Shown piece after piece: positions 1-8,483 of a stretch of DNA of 16,773 bases. This stretch comes from Chloroflexota bacterium. Lineage in GTDB: Bacteria; Chloroflexota; Chloroflexia; JAMDCE01. Location of the stretch: positions 694 to 17,466 of the forward strand of contig JAMDCE010000184.1 in the NCBI GenBank assembly GCA_023489135.1, written 5' to 3'. The position numbers and the translations under genes are program-made. Positions within the stretch are counted from its first letter, which is position 1; every line of letters begins with the position of its first letter. Under the pieces are notes generated by a model. That model was not told where the DNA came from and did no database searches. It worked only from the letters and a program-made list of their open reading frames with translations.

Positions 1-1
1 G

Positions 2-139
2 CTACACCGCCATGGCAATTCTCGCTTGGACCAGTTTTTGCGCAGGAACGAAGCGTCCCCGGGCATCTTGAGCCTGGTCTTCGGTCTTCGGTGACGGCTG
101 CCCCGCCTCCGCACCACGCTTCCCGGCACTATTTGTCAC
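2..139 (-). CDS. Possible small ORF after ddl (ftsQ slot)
   Basis: An open frame of 45 codons begins with GTG at 139, three bases after the ddl stop, and ends with TAG at 2-4. The peptide is rich in Ala, Lys, Gln and Pro and has no membrane segment. In many dcw clusters the gene after ddl is ftsQ, whose product begins with a basic, low-complexity cytoplasmic tail before one transmembrane helix. This peptide resembles such a tail, but it stops before any helix. It could be a spurious frame, a truncated ftsQ start, or a gene interrupted by a frameshift. No good Shine-Dalgarno sequence lies at a normal distance. I see nothing else in the first 142 bases. Confidence 0.2.
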   Translation of the reverse strand: MTNSAGKRGAEAGQPSPKTEDQAQDARGRFVPAQKLVQARIAMAV

Positions 140-142
140 CTT

Positions 143-1249
143 TTAGATTTGGTAGGAAGTCCTTAATCCGTTCTTTTCTTCGTGTCGCTGGATCGCCAGC
201 TGTATCAGGCGATCTATGAGTTCAGAGTAACTGATTCCGCTGGCTTCCCAGAGCTTTGGGTACATACTGATGCTGGTGAACCCGGGGATGGTGTTGATCT
301 CGTTGACGAAGACTTGCCGCCCGTCCCGGCTCACGAAGAAGTCGACCCTCGCCATTCCGGAGCAGTCGATAGCGGCGAAGCTCGCGATGGCCAAACGCTG
401 CACTTCCTGGACTGCTTCGACCGGAAGGTTGGCCGGAATGATAAGCTGCGATCCTTCGTCGACGTACTTGGCCCGGTAATCGTAGAACTCGTTGCAGGGG
501 ATCACCTCTCCTGGAATCGAGGCCCGAGGGGCATCGTTTCCCAGGACGCTGCACTCGATTTCCCTGAAGTTCTCAAGCCCTTTCTCGATCACGATCTTGC
601 GGTCGTATTGAGCCGCCTCACGGATGGCCGCTTCCAGCTCGCTCGCCGCCTTTACCTTGGAGATACCTACGCTCGATCCCAAACAGGCAGGCTTCACGAA
701 GCAGGGGAAGCCGATCTCCTTATCGACTCGGCGCCGAACCGCCTCCGAATGGGCTCTCCAATCCGCGGCCATCACGGTTATCCAATCGACGACGGGAATG
801 CCGTTTTGCGCGAACACCATTTTCATCAACGATTTGTCCATCCCCACCGCGGAGGCCAGCACTCCGGCACCCACGTAAGGGACGTTGATCATCTCCAGCA
901 GCCCTTGAATGGTGCCGTCTTCTCCGTAGGTGCCGTGCATGATGGGGATGACCACGTCGATTCCGTTCCCATCGCCTGTGGCGCTAGGATGCGCCGCCAC
1001 CAGCCGTCTTTGGGTGGGGTCCATTAGCAGTGCGGAAGCCCCGTTGCTGGAAGGCGCGGCGCCTCTCAGCTCGGCGAGGGGATCGCCGGACATCAGCCAC
1101 TTGCCTTCTTTGGTTATCCCGATGGGCACGACGTCGTATTTCGAGCGGTCAATCGCCTTCATTATCGATTCGGCAGATACGACCGAGACCTCGTGCTCGC
1201 CCGATCTGCCGCCAAATATCACTGCCACCCGGATTTTGTTTGATTTCAA
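143..1249 (-). CDS. ddl: D-alanine--D-alanine ligase
   Basis: This 368-residue ATP-grasp ligase joins two D-alanines in the cytoplasm to make the dipeptide that MurF adds to the peptidoglycan precursor. The N-terminal signature GGRSGEHEVS is at residues 13-22, the central ATP-grasp segment FVKPACLGSSVGISKV at 184-199, and the C-terminal metal-binding segment NEINTIPGFT at 316-325. The omega-loop segment FYDYRAKY (255-262) matches the D-Ala-D-Ala type and not the VanA/D-lactate type, so a vancomycin-sensitive product is expected from family knowledge. The start is TTG at 1249, preceded by a strong GGGAGGA ribosome site at normal spacing. It is the last recognisable gene of the cluster here, about 100 nt after murC. 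Length is normal for the family. Confidence 0.96.
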   Translation of the reverse strand: MKSNKIRVAVIFGGRSGEHEVSVVSAESIMKAIDRSKYDVVPIGITKEGKWLMSGDPLAELRGAAPSSNGASALLMDPTQRRLVAAHPSATGDGNGIDVVIPIMHGTYGEDGTIQGLLEMINVPYVGAGVLASAVGMDKSLMKMVFAQNGIPVVDWITVMAADWRAHSEAVRRRVDKEIGFPCFVKPACLGSSVGISKVKAASELEAAIREAAQYDRKIVIEKGLENFREIECSVLGNDAPRASIPGEVIPCNEFYDYRAKYVDEGSQLIIPANLPVEAVQEVQRLAIASFAAIDCSGMARVDFFVSRDGRQVFVNEINTIPGFTSISMYPKLWEASGISYSELIDRLIQLAIQRHEEKNGLRTSYQI

Positions 1250-1305
1250 CTGTTCCTCCCCGCGATGCCGGTTCGTTCGTTCTCGCTATGTGCACATGCT
1301 GGCAT
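1246..1305 (-). CDS. Possible 19-residue leader ORF before ddl
   Basis: In the 100-nt gap between murC and ddl an ATG at 1305 is preceded by AGGGGAAGACA, which is a passable ribosome site. It opens a 19-codon frame whose TGA (1248-1246) overlaps the TTG start of ddl as TTGA. That layout would suit translational coupling to ddl. The peptide (MPACAHSENERTGIAGRNS) is not recognised, and an ORF this short can arise by chance. Confidence 0.2.
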   Translation of the reverse strand: MPACAHSENERTGIAGRNS

Positions 1306-1349
1306 TGTCTTCCCCTGCTTCGAGGGCGAGAAAACCGCCTCGCTACAAT

Positions 1350-2735
1350 CTAGGGTGATTCCCTGCTCAGTCGCTCCAGAATCTCGCCGGCTATCCGGTT
1401 GATGTTCCCCGCTCCCATCGTTATCAGCATATCGCCCGGCTGAAGCTCCGAACAGAGCAGGTCGACGGCGTCGTCCAGGGTTGCCACGTGGCGGGCCCCA
1501 CCACGGTTCATCCGTGAAACTATGTCCCTCGATGACACGCCGAAGGTCTCTACCTCTCGCCCGGCCGGAACGTACACGTCGGTCACCACCACGCGATCGG
1601 CAATCTCTAGAGCGCGGGCGAAATCGTCCAGCATGTGCTTGGTCCGGTTGTAGGTATGGGGCTGAAAGGCGGCCCAAATCCGCCCCGAGTGTCTTTCCCG
1701 GGCGGCCCTGAGGGTGGCCGCGACCTCAGTGGGGTGGTGGGCGTAGTCGTCGTAGACCACGACACCTCCGGCCGTCCCCTTGTACTCGTAGCGTCGCAGC
1801 GCACCCTTGAGGCGTGCCAATGAGCCGGCGATCCGGTCGGCGGTCAGACCCAAGCGGTCTGCCACGGCTATGGTGGCGAGCGCATTGAGCACATTGTGCC
1901 GTCCCGGGATGCACAGGGCAAAGCGTCCAAATCGCTCGCCACGCCGGAGTGCGGTGAAGCTGTTGCCGCCGGTCGAGTTCCGGCGGATGTTGATGGCTCT
2001 CCACTCGGCGGATCGAGAGAAACCGTAGGAGGCGGTGGCGACGTCCAGTTTGGCGGCCAGCTTAGGTAAGGTCGGATCGTCCCAGCAGAGGACCATCAAT
2101 CCATCCTTGGGCACGAGCCGTAAGAACCGGTCGAAGGCGGCGACGATGGCCTCGAAGTCAGGGTAGAAATCGAGGTGGTCGGCCTCGACGTTGGTGACCA
2201 CCGCGATCCAGGGGGACAGCTTGAGAAAAGTGGCATCGAACTCGTCGGCCTCGGCCACCAGGTAGTCGCCGGTTCCCAGTTTGGCGCCGGTGCCCAGATC
2301 GGCTACCTCTCCGCCCACCAGCATCGTCGGGGACAGCCCGTTTTGCTCCAGGGTGACGGCGATCATCGAGGTGGTAGTGGTCTTACCGTGGGTGCCGGCG
2401 ATCAGGATGCTCCGCTTGGATCTGGTAAGCTCTCCCAGGATTTCCGCCCGCTTCACCACCGGAATGGCCAGCTCGTTGGCTCTAATGATCTCGGGGTTGG
2501 CGGTGGGGATAGCGGAGGACACCACAACCAGCTCGCTGCCCTCCACGTGTGCCCCGACGTGCCCTTGCCGGACTCTAACGCCCAGCCGAGCCAGGCTCTG
2601 GGCCGCCTGGGATAGATTCAAGTCCGAGCCCGAGACCTCGAATCCGGCCTCGTGGAGGACCTTGGCCAGCGAGCTCATTCCTGTTCCACCAATCCCGACC
2701 AGATGTATGCGCCGTTTCCCGTCGAGCATGCCCAC
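1350..2735 (-). CDS. murC: UDP-N-acetylmuramate--L-alanine ligase
   Basis: MurC adds the first amino acid, normally L-alanine, to UDP-MurNAc in the cytoplasm using ATP. The 461-residue protein has the N-terminal Rossmann motif GIGGTGMS (14-21), which marks MurC within the Mur ligases. It also has the ATP loop AGTHGKTTT (113-121), the substrate segment AEADEFDATFL (161-171), TNVEADHLDFY (181-191), and the late motifs YDDYAHHPTE and FQPHTYNRTK. The start is GTG at 2735, three bases after the stop of the upstream membrane-protein gene, with GGAGAGG upstream. An in-frame ATG at 2729 (third codon) is an alternative. In most clusters murG comes just before murC; here it does not. Length and motifs are complete. 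Confidence 0.97.
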   Translation of the reverse strand: MGMLDGKRRIHLVGIGGTGMSSLAKVLHEAGFEVSGSDLNLSQAAQSLARLGVRVRQGHVGAHVEGSELVVVSSAIPTANPEIIRANELAIPVVKRAEILGELTRSKRSILIAGTHGKTTTTSMIAVTLEQNGLSPTMLVGGEVADLGTGAKLGTGDYLVAEADEFDATFLKLSPWIAVVTNVEADHLDFYPDFEAIVAAFDRFLRLVPKDGLMVLCWDDPTLPKLAAKLDVATASYGFSRSAEWRAINIRRNSTGGNSFTALRRGERFGRFALCIPGRHNVLNALATIAVADRLGLTADRIAGSLARLKGALRRYEYKGTAGGVVVYDDYAHHPTEVAATLRAARERHSGRIWAAFQPHTYNRTKHMLDDFARALEIADRVVVTDVYVPAGREVETFGVSSRDIVSRMNRGGARHVATLDDAVDLLCSELQPGDMLITMGAGNINRIAGEILERLSRESP

Positions 2736-2738
2736 CTC

Positions 2739-3368
2739 TTATCCTCTCCTTCTTCCTGCGAATTGCGTGCCACCGGTCGAACGGGATGAGCGCATACTCA
2801 CCATCAGTCCGACGACGATTATGAGACCTACGGCCACTATCACCAAGCCGGAGAGGTATGGACCTAGTGAGTCGGCGCCGCTGACCGAGGGGGCGCCAAT
2901 CGTCACGACCATTTCCGCTTTCGGGGAGGGCGCCTGAAAGATCACGAAGGCCGCGAGGTAGCCGTTAAGCGCCCCCGATATGGAGCCCAGAACCTTCGCC
3001 ACGATGTTTGTCCTTCGGGACTCGAAGCGCCGTGAGAATACGAAGAAGGCGGTCACCATCACGATGAATAGGATGGCCAGCCCCATCTGGGGCTGGCCGG
3101 TGTCGACCAGACGCACTCCGCTGAGGCTCCGCACGACGTTGGAAGGATTTTCGGCATCCAGACCTCCCTTGACCAAGAAAAGCACGGTTCGCGCCAGCCT
3201 GTTGACGAGATCCAGGACCGACTGCCCCAACGTGGCCACGAAAACCCACGAGATGAATATGCCGGCCAGATTTACCGCCTCGGGCAGGGCTCCGCGGGCG
3301 AACCCCACTACCCCCCACGTCGACAGAATTACAGCCAGCAAGTACAGGAATGGAAGCTCTACTTGCAT
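2739..3368 (-). CDS. CvpA-like multi-pass membrane protein in the murG slot
   Basis: This is a 209-residue hydrophobic protein with about five predicted membrane segments near residues 7-25, 31-48, 96-114, 122-145 and 171-191, and a basic C-terminal tail ending in RRRG. The pattern of a GFARGALPEAVNLAG segment after the first helix, and a later VAKVLGSISGALNGYL segment, resembles the CvpA/colicin V production family, in which a Gly-rich helix follows an RG turn. That family call rests on eye recognition only. The start is ATG at 3368 with AGGGG four bases upstream, and the gene lies 20 nt after ftsW and 3 nt before murC, so it is co-transcribed with them. Its position between ftsW and murC is where murG usually sits. 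It is not a glycosyltransferase: it lacks the soluble GT-B fold and any UDP-GlcNAc motif. A role in envelope synthesis is inferred from context alone. Confidence 0.8.
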   Translation of the reverse strand: MQVELPFLYLLAVILSTWGVVGFARGALPEAVNLAGIFISWVFVATLGQSVLDLVNRLARTVLFLVKGGLDAENPSNVVRSLSGVRLVDTGQPQMGLAILFIVMVTAFFVFSRRFESRRTNIVAKVLGSISGALNGYLAAFVIFQAPSPKAEMVVTIGAPSVSGADSLGPYLSGLVIVAVGLIIVVGLMVSMRSSRSTGGTQFAGRRRG

Positions 3369-3388
3369 TTGTCCCCTACCCCTCCCAA

Positions 3389-4612
3389 CTACAACCTCCC
3401 AATAGCTGAAGAACCGGCTGCCGAGCGAGCGGCCGCCCGCGCCAGAGGCTCGGCCCCTCGGTTGCGATTCTTCTCCGGCCTGAAGCCGCTCCGATATCTC
3501 GACACGTTCATCAAGATGCCCACGGCTGCGAACGATACTATCATCGAGGACCCGCCATAGCTAACGAACGGCAGTGGGATGCCGGTAAAAGGCAGCGTGG
3601 CGGTAACGACCCCGATGTTGATCAGGGCCTGGAAAACGATCCAGGAGGTCACGCCCGCGGCGAGAAGAGAGCCGAAGGTATCGGGAGCCTGCTGGGTTAT
3701 GCGGTATCCGCGGTAGGCGAACAAGCCGAAAAGCGCCAGCACGAAGAGCGTTCCGAGAAGCCCGAGCTCCTCGCCGATGACGGCGAATATCGCATCCGTA
3801 TGCGCGCTTGGAAGGTAATAGAACTTCTGGCGGCTGGCTCCCAGGCCCAATCCTAAGATTCCCCCGGAGCCCAGCGCGATCTGCGACTGGATGATGTGCC
3901 AGCCGATTCCGAGGGGGTCTTGCTGGGGATCGAGGAAGGCGGCGATTCGATCCGAGCGGTAGCCGGTGCTGGTGATCGCCAGCACCAGAGCCGCAGCGCC
4001 CGCGGCCAGGCCGGCGAAAAAGTGGCGGAGATCGGCCCCGGCCAGGAAGAACAGACACACCGCACTTAGGACTATCACAAACGCGCTCCCCAGGTCCGGC
4101 TGGAGCAGCACCAGCCCGGCGATCGTGCCGAGCATCACAGCGAACGGCATCACCCCGTACGACAGGTTCTTCAGCCGGTCGCTGCGACGCGAAAGCCAAT
4201 CGGAGAGGTATAACACCAGCGCCAGCTTGGCGAACTCGCTGGGTTGGATGGGGGGGAGCGGTCCCAGGTACAACCATCGCTGTGCACCATAGGCGCTATG
4301 CCCCAACCTGGTTAGCAGCACCGCCAACAAGAGAGCTACTATGATAACCATCGCCGGCACCGTAAAACGCTTCCAACGATGATAGTTAATCTGCATTAAA
4401 GCCAGCATTAAGGCCACGCCGACCCCTACCCAGATGATCTGTCGAACCAGGAAGTAGGTATCGCTGCGGTACAGAGGGTTATTGTGCGCGACTACGAAGC
4501 TGGAGCTGTAGACCATGTTTACCCCTACGATCAGCAGCACCGCGATCACCGCCAGCAGGATGAAGTCCGGGCTCCCCCGGGTTACCCCTTTTTCCTCTTG
4601 GGTATTGCTCAC
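3389..4612 (-). CDS. ftsW: SEDS peptidoglycan glycosyltransferase FtsW
   Basis: FtsW is a SEDS-family polymerase that extends glycan strands from lipid II at the division septum, working with the class B penicillin-binding protein FtsI. The 407-residue protein has about ten membrane segments. Family hallmarks are QPSEFAKLALVLYLSDWL (123-140), LLQPDLGSAFVI (169-180), and YYLPSAHTDAIFAVIGEELG (265-284), in which Asp273 matches the catalytic Asp of the family's large extracellular loop. The PFVSYGGSSM segment near the C-terminus is also typical. FtsW and RodA look alike; the murD-ftsW context favours FtsW. The start is GTG at 4612, overlapping the murD stop as GTGA, which implies translational coupling. 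The basic, Ala-rich C-terminal tail is poorly conserved in the family. Confidence 0.96.
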   Translation of the reverse strand: MSNTQEEKGVTRGSPDFILLAVIAVLLIVGVNMVYSSSFVVAHNNPLYRSDTYFLVRQIIWVGVGVALMLALMQINYHRWKRFTVPAMVIIVALLLAVLLTRLGHSAYGAQRWLYLGPLPPIQPSEFAKLALVLYLSDWLSRRSDRLKNLSYGVMPFAVMLGTIAGLVLLQPDLGSAFVIVLSAVCLFFLAGADLRHFFAGLAAGAAALVLAITSTGYRSDRIAAFLDPQQDPLGIGWHIIQSQIALGSGGILGLGLGASRQKFYYLPSAHTDAIFAVIGEELGLLGTLFVLALFGLFAYRGYRITQQAPDTFGSLLAAGVTSWIVFQALINIGVVTATLPFTGIPLPFVSYGGSSMIVSFAAVGILMNVSRYRSGFRPEKNRNRGAEPLARAAARSAAGSSAIGRL

Positions 4613-5982
4613 AAGCTTGCTTCCCTCACCAACTGCTTGAACCTATTGCCTCTGTCCTCGAAATCGCGGAACTCGTCGAAGCTGGTTCCGCCGGGGGAGA
4701 GCAGGACGACGTCGTCGGGAGCTGCTACCTGGATAGCCCTGGCAATCGCCTCCGCCATGGTCGGGAACCAATGCCTCTCCGGCGAATTGCTCACCTTCCC
4801 GGCACCGATCGCTTCGTCGATCTCGTGTCCGAGCTCTCCCATAAGAATAAGGACTCTGACGCGGCTGCCTATTTCCTCCACGAGGGTATCCAACGGCAGG
4901 TGCTTGCTCTTGCCCCCGGCGATCAGCACGATGGGCTCGTCAAAGGAGCGCAGTCCGGCTATGGTGCGTTCCGGCGTGGTGGCGATTGAGTCGTTGTAGA
5001 ACTTCGCTCCGCCGACCTCGCGCACCAGCTCGAGCCGATGCTCTACACCGGTGAAGCTGGTGAGGACCGCGGCGATGCTGCTGGGCTTTGCCCCCGCCGC
5101 AGTCGAAGTCGCCGCGGCCGCCAGGGCGTTCTCGACGTTATGCTTGCCGCGCAGCCCGAGCTCGGCCACCGTGCAGATGGTCCTTTCCAGTCCCATGTAG
5201 CGCACCAGAATGGCGTCATCTCGCAGGAAGGCGCCTTCCCGCACCTCGCTGAATCGGGAAAAGAACAGAACGCCACCGGCAGCATCGGGGGCGAGACCGC
5301 ACGATTCGGGGTCGTCGAGGTTCAACACTGCGCAATCCCCCGGCCGCTGGAAGCGCACGATGTTCTTCTTGGCCTCCACGTAGGCCTCAAAGGTGGCGTG
5401 CCGGTCGAGGTGGTTGGGGGTGATGTTGGTGACGGCGGCGATGCGCGGGCTTCTGGCCATGTACTCCAGCTGAAATGAGCTGAGCTCCAGGACAACCCAG
5501 GAATCGGCGCCGATCTCGTCGAGCCGGTCGATCAAAGGCGTGCCGATATTGCCTCCCACCAGAACGTGGCGGCCGTCCGCTTTTAGAATCTCTCCGACGA
5601 GTGTGGTAGTGGTGGTCTTGCCGCTGCTGCCGGTGATTCCTATGATCGGCGCCGGGCACAGCTCGAAAAGAAGCTCGATCTCGCTGCTAATGGGAATGCC
5701 CCTGTCTTGCGCTCGCACCAGGCACGGGATCGAGCGGGACGCTCCGGGAGTGACGAAGATAACGTCGGCTCCCAGGATGTCCTGATCCCTGTGCCCTCCC
5801 AGCGAGAGGCGCACCGGAAGTCCTTGAAGCGCCTCGATCTCCGGTTTGAGCTCATCCTCCGTCTTCATTTCGCTGAAAGTGACGTCGGCGCCCTGGTCTA
5901 CCAGGAACCGCGCCAGACTGATGTTGGTTCGCGCGAGTCCTACCAGAGTCGCGCGCTTGCCAGAGAAGTTCCCCACGAGCAT
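4609..5982 (-). CDS. murD: UDP-N-acetylmuramoylalanine--D-glutamate ligase
   Basis: MurD adds D-glutamate to UDP-MurNAc-L-Ala in the cytoplasm. The 457-residue protein shows the ATP loop GITGSSGKTTTT (115-126), LELSSFQLE (165-173), the MurD-typical TNITPNHLDRH (185-195), a conserved Lys in YVEAKKN (201-207), FYNDSIATTPE, and the C-terminal LSPGGTSFDEF in place of the more usual LSPACASxDxF. The annotated start is ATG at 5982, but GAAGAGG lies almost against it. GTG at 5976 has that ribosome site at about 7 nt and is a good alternative. mraY ends 7 nt upstream and ftsW overlaps the 3' end by 4 nt. Confidence 0.96.
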   Translation of the reverse strand: MLVGNFSGKRATLVGLARTNISLARFLVDQGADVTFSEMKTEDELKPEIEALQGLPVRLSLGGHRDQDILGADVIFVTPGASRSIPCLVRAQDRGIPISSEIELLFELCPAPIIGITGSSGKTTTTTLVGEILKADGRHVLVGGNIGTPLIDRLDEIGADSWVVLELSSFQLEYMARSPRIAAVTNITPNHLDRHATFEAYVEAKKNIVRFQRPGDCAVLNLDDPESCGLAPDAAGGVLFFSRFSEVREGAFLRDDAILVRYMGLERTICTVAELGLRGKHNVENALAAAATSTAAGAKPSSIAAVLTSFTGVEHRLELVREVGGAKFYNDSIATTPERTIAGLRSFDEPIVLIAGGKSKHLPLDTLVEEIGSRVRVLILMGELGHEIDEAIGAGKVSNSPERHWFPTMAEAIARAIQVAAPDDVVLLSPGGTSFDEFRDFEDRGNRFKQLVREASL

Positions 5983-5989
5983 CCCTCTT

Positions 5990-6964
5990 CTAGTACAGCG
6001 AGATGATAACCCCGGCCACCGCTGCCAGGGCGGCCACCAGCCAGAACCGCTGCACTACCTGCACCTCGGGCCATCCGCTCAACTCGAAGTGGTGGTGCAG
6101 CGGGCTCATCTTGAAGATGCGCTTTCCTTTGGTAGCCTTGAAATAGGCTACCTGGATAATCACGGAGAGCAGCTCGGCCACGATGGCGATGCCGATGATC
6201 GGGAGGAGCAGCACCCAGCCGGTTAGCAGGGCGACGGTGGCTAACGCGGCGCCCAGCGCCAGGGAGCCGGTGTCGCCCATAAACACCCGGGCCGGGTGGA
6301 CGTTGAACCACAGGAACGCCAGCATTGTGCCGATGATGATCGCGCAGGCGGCTGCTATCTCGTTTTGTCCTCGCAGGAGCGCGATGGCCAGGTATGCGCC
6401 AAAGGAAAGCGCCGTCGTTCCGGCCGCCAGACCATCCAGCCCGTCGATTTCGTTGACCCCGCTGGTGGTGCTGAAGATGGCCAGGGCGGCCAGGGGCACG
6501 ATGCCCCAGCCAATATCGAGCGTTCCCCATCCGGGTATGGCCACGGCGTGAACGCCGGACAGGGAATAGAGCATCAGTCCGACTATCAGGGCGATGCCGG
6601 TATGCCAGATGAACTTGTAGCGCACCTTCAGCCCCAGCCCCTCTTTGCTGTGCATGTTGGTGTAATCGTCGAGCGTACCGTAGAGGGCAAACGCGATCAT
6701 AGCGAAAAGGAGCGGCAGCCAAACCACGATGTCGCGAACGAAGATCAGCGTCAGGACGGAGGTCGTCGCCACCATCAGCCATCCGCCCATGGTCGGCGTG
6801 CCGGCCTTGACCATGTGGCTCTGGGGGCCGTCGACGCGGATCGCTTTTCCCAGCTTGAGCCGCGTCAATTGCCCGATTAACCAGGGTGCCCACGCCACGG
6901 CCGCGGCAAAGGCCAGTGGGGTGAGGAGCAAGACGTTGGCTGCCGAAGCCGCTGAATCTAACAC
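5990..6964 (-). CDS. mraY: Phospho-N-acetylmuramoyl-pentapeptide transferase
   Basis: MraY transfers phospho-MurNAc-pentapeptide from UDP to undecaprenyl phosphate in the membrane, giving lipid I. The 324-residue protein is polytopic and carries KAGTPTMGG (53-61), the aspartate pair in YGTLDDY (95-101), NEIDGLDGLA (171-180), FMGDTGSLALG (228-238) and PLHHHFE (288-294). The family usually has NLTDGLDGLA in the third motif; here residues 172-173 are Glu-Ile, while both aspartates are kept. The length fits the shorter, Gram-positive-like versions rather than the 360-residue E. coli enzyme. The start is GTG at 6964 with AGGAGAG close upstream. It follows murF by 8 nt and precedes murD by 7 nt. 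Confidence 0.96.
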   Translation of the reverse strand: MLDSAASAANVLLLTPLAFAAAVAWAPWLIGQLTRLKLGKAIRVDGPQSHMVKAGTPTMGGWLMVATTSVLTLIFVRDIVVWLPLLFAMIAFALYGTLDDYTNMHSKEGLGLKVRYKFIWHTGIALIVGLMLYSLSGVHAVAIPGWGTLDIGWGIVPLAALAIFSTTSGVNEIDGLDGLAAGTTALSFGAYLAIALLRGQNEIAAACAIIIGTMLAFLWFNVHPARVFMGDTGSLALGAALATVALLTGWVLLLPIIGIAIVAELLSVIIQVAYFKATKGKRIFKMSPLHHHFELSGWPEVQVVQRFWLVAALAAVAGVIISLY

Positions 6965-6972
6965 GGTCTCTC

Positions 6973-8364
6973 CTAACTCTCGTTTCCCTGAGGCGCCGGC
7001 AGCAGCAGCTTGCCAACGATTTCTTCCATTCGCATCCCTCTGGAACCCTTTACCAGGATGAATTCTCCTGCTCCGGGCTGGATTTGGACCTGCGCCGTGC
7101 TTTCAAAGAACATCACTTTGCGGTGGCCCCTGGTGACCGCCTCGTCTCCGATCCAGCGCGCCCGCTGTCCGACGACGATCAGCTCATCGGCTACCATAGC
7201 GGCCTGCTCTCCAACCTCGCGATGACCCTGCTCCTCGTAGCTTCCCAGCTCGAACATGTCTCCGAGAACAGCTATTTTCTTGCCGGGCATCTCGGCCAAC
7301 ACGCTCAGGGCGGCGATCATCGACAGAGGGCTGGCGTTGTAAGAGTCGTCGATAACAGTGGAGCCATTCAGCCCCGGCTTCACCTCGACCCGGACGGTGC
7401 TGGGCGGCCTGGCCAGAGCCGCCGCCGCCTCGCCTACAGACATTCCACTGGCGATTCCCACCGCGACGGCTGCCAGGCAGGCATAGGCGCTGTGCCTGCC
7501 GAGGAGAGGAGTCCGGACCTCAGCCGTCTCTCCGGCGTAGATCAATGTGAACTCCAGACCTTTCAGCCCGTTGCTGACGACGTTCGTGGCCCTGATGTCG
7601 CGATCATCTCCCAACCCGTAGGTCATGGTCGGACAACCGGCCAGGGCTCGCATGGCCAGCACCCGTGGGTCGTCGCCGTTCAGTATCGCCAGGCCGTCGA
7701 CCGGCAGCGCCTGGATCATCTCCGATTTGGCCTGAGCGATCCTGTCGATGGTTCCCAGCCGTTCGAGGTGGGTTGGCCCCACGTTGGTTACCACTCCGAC
7801 GCGAGGCTTCGCGATGTGGCACAGGGCCGCTATCTCGCCCAGGGCATACATGCCCATTTCCAGCACCACCTTCTCGTGGCGCGCATTGATGTTCAGAACG
7901 GTGAGGGGCAGGCCGATTTCGTTGTTCAGGTTCTTCTCGTTCTTCAGCACCCGGAATCTTTGCTCCAGCACCGTGGCGATCATCTCTTTGGTCGACGTCT
8001 TGCCCAGGCTTCCGGTAACGCCGATCACGTCTACTCGGTGCTGTGCCAGCCAGTAGGTGGACAGCTTTTGGAGCGCTTCCAGGCTGTTCGGTACCACGAT
8101 GTAGGCGAAGTCGACTCGCTGATCCTCCGGAAGCCAGCCTTCCATTGGAATGACGCGTTCGGCCAGTACGCCTCGTGCTCCCCTCGCAAAAGCGCCGGGT
8201 ATGAAATCGTGCCCGTCTCGCTCGCCCCTTAGAGCGACGAAGAGGCTCCCCGGCTGCAGCAGTCGCGAATCGTTGCCGACGCCGGTGAACTTGATGCCCG
8301 GCGCAGGCCGATAAGGCAGGGAGAAATCTTCGATTCCCTCTAGAACTTTTGACAGTGGTATCAT
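6973..8364 (-). CDS. murF: UDP-MurNAc-tripeptide--D-Ala-D-Ala ligase
   Basis: MurF attaches the D-Ala-D-Ala made by Ddl to UDP-MurNAc-tripeptide, finishing the soluble precursor used by MraY. The 463-residue protein has NDSRLLQPGSLFVALRG (31-47), the ATP loop GVTGSLGKTSTK (115-126), the MurF-typical NLNNEIGLPLTVL (145-157), VLEMGM near 167, DDSYNASPLSM and LGDMFELG. The NxNNxxGLP segment separates it from MurE. The start is ATG at 8364 with only a weak GAGAAG ribosome site. Unlike its neighbours it is preceded by a 236-nt gap, and an AT-rich minus-strand TATGATAAAAT (8412-8402) there could serve as a -10 element, although I see no matching -35. Downstream spacing to mraY is 8 nt. Confidence 0.95.
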   Translation of the reverse strand: MIPLSKVLEGIEDFSLPYRPAPGIKFTGVGNDSRLLQPGSLFVALRGERDGHDFIPGAFARGARGVLAERVIPMEGWLPEDQRVDFAYIVVPNSLEALQKLSTYWLAQHRVDVIGVTGSLGKTSTKEMIATVLEQRFRVLKNEKNLNNEIGLPLTVLNINARHEKVVLEMGMYALGEIAALCHIAKPRVGVVTNVGPTHLERLGTIDRIAQAKSEMIQALPVDGLAILNGDDPRVLAMRALAGCPTMTYGLGDDRDIRATNVVSNGLKGLEFTLIYAGETAEVRTPLLGRHSAYACLAAVAVGIASGMSVGEAAAALARPPSTVRVEVKPGLNGSTVIDDSYNASPLSMIAALSVLAEMPGKKIAVLGDMFELGSYEEQGHREVGEQAAMVADELIVVGQRARWIGDEAVTRGHRKVMFFESTAQVQIQPGAGEFILVKGSRGMRMEEIVGKLLLPAPQGNES

Positions 8365-8483
8365 TCTTGACTTCTCAAGCGTTTAGGCGTTCTCGCCCGG
8401 TATTTTATCATAACGGTTGTTCCGGGTGCATGATCAGGGCGCTCCATTTCCAGTTTGCTTGGGCATTGGTGCCGCACCCCTCC

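Noticed and set aside
182..1027. Long plus-strand open frame of 281 codons across ddl
   Set aside because: It is fully antisense to ddl, which has complete family motifs. The product shows no domain and looks like a shadow of high-GC coding sequence.
143..1249. D-Ala-D-Lac (vancomycin resistance) type ligase
   Set aside because: The omega loop keeps FYDYRAKY, as in D-Ala-D-Ala ligases.
6973..8364. Could the murF gene be murE
   Set aside because: The NLNNEIGLPLTVL and DDSYNASP segments are of the MurF type, so murE is truly not present here.
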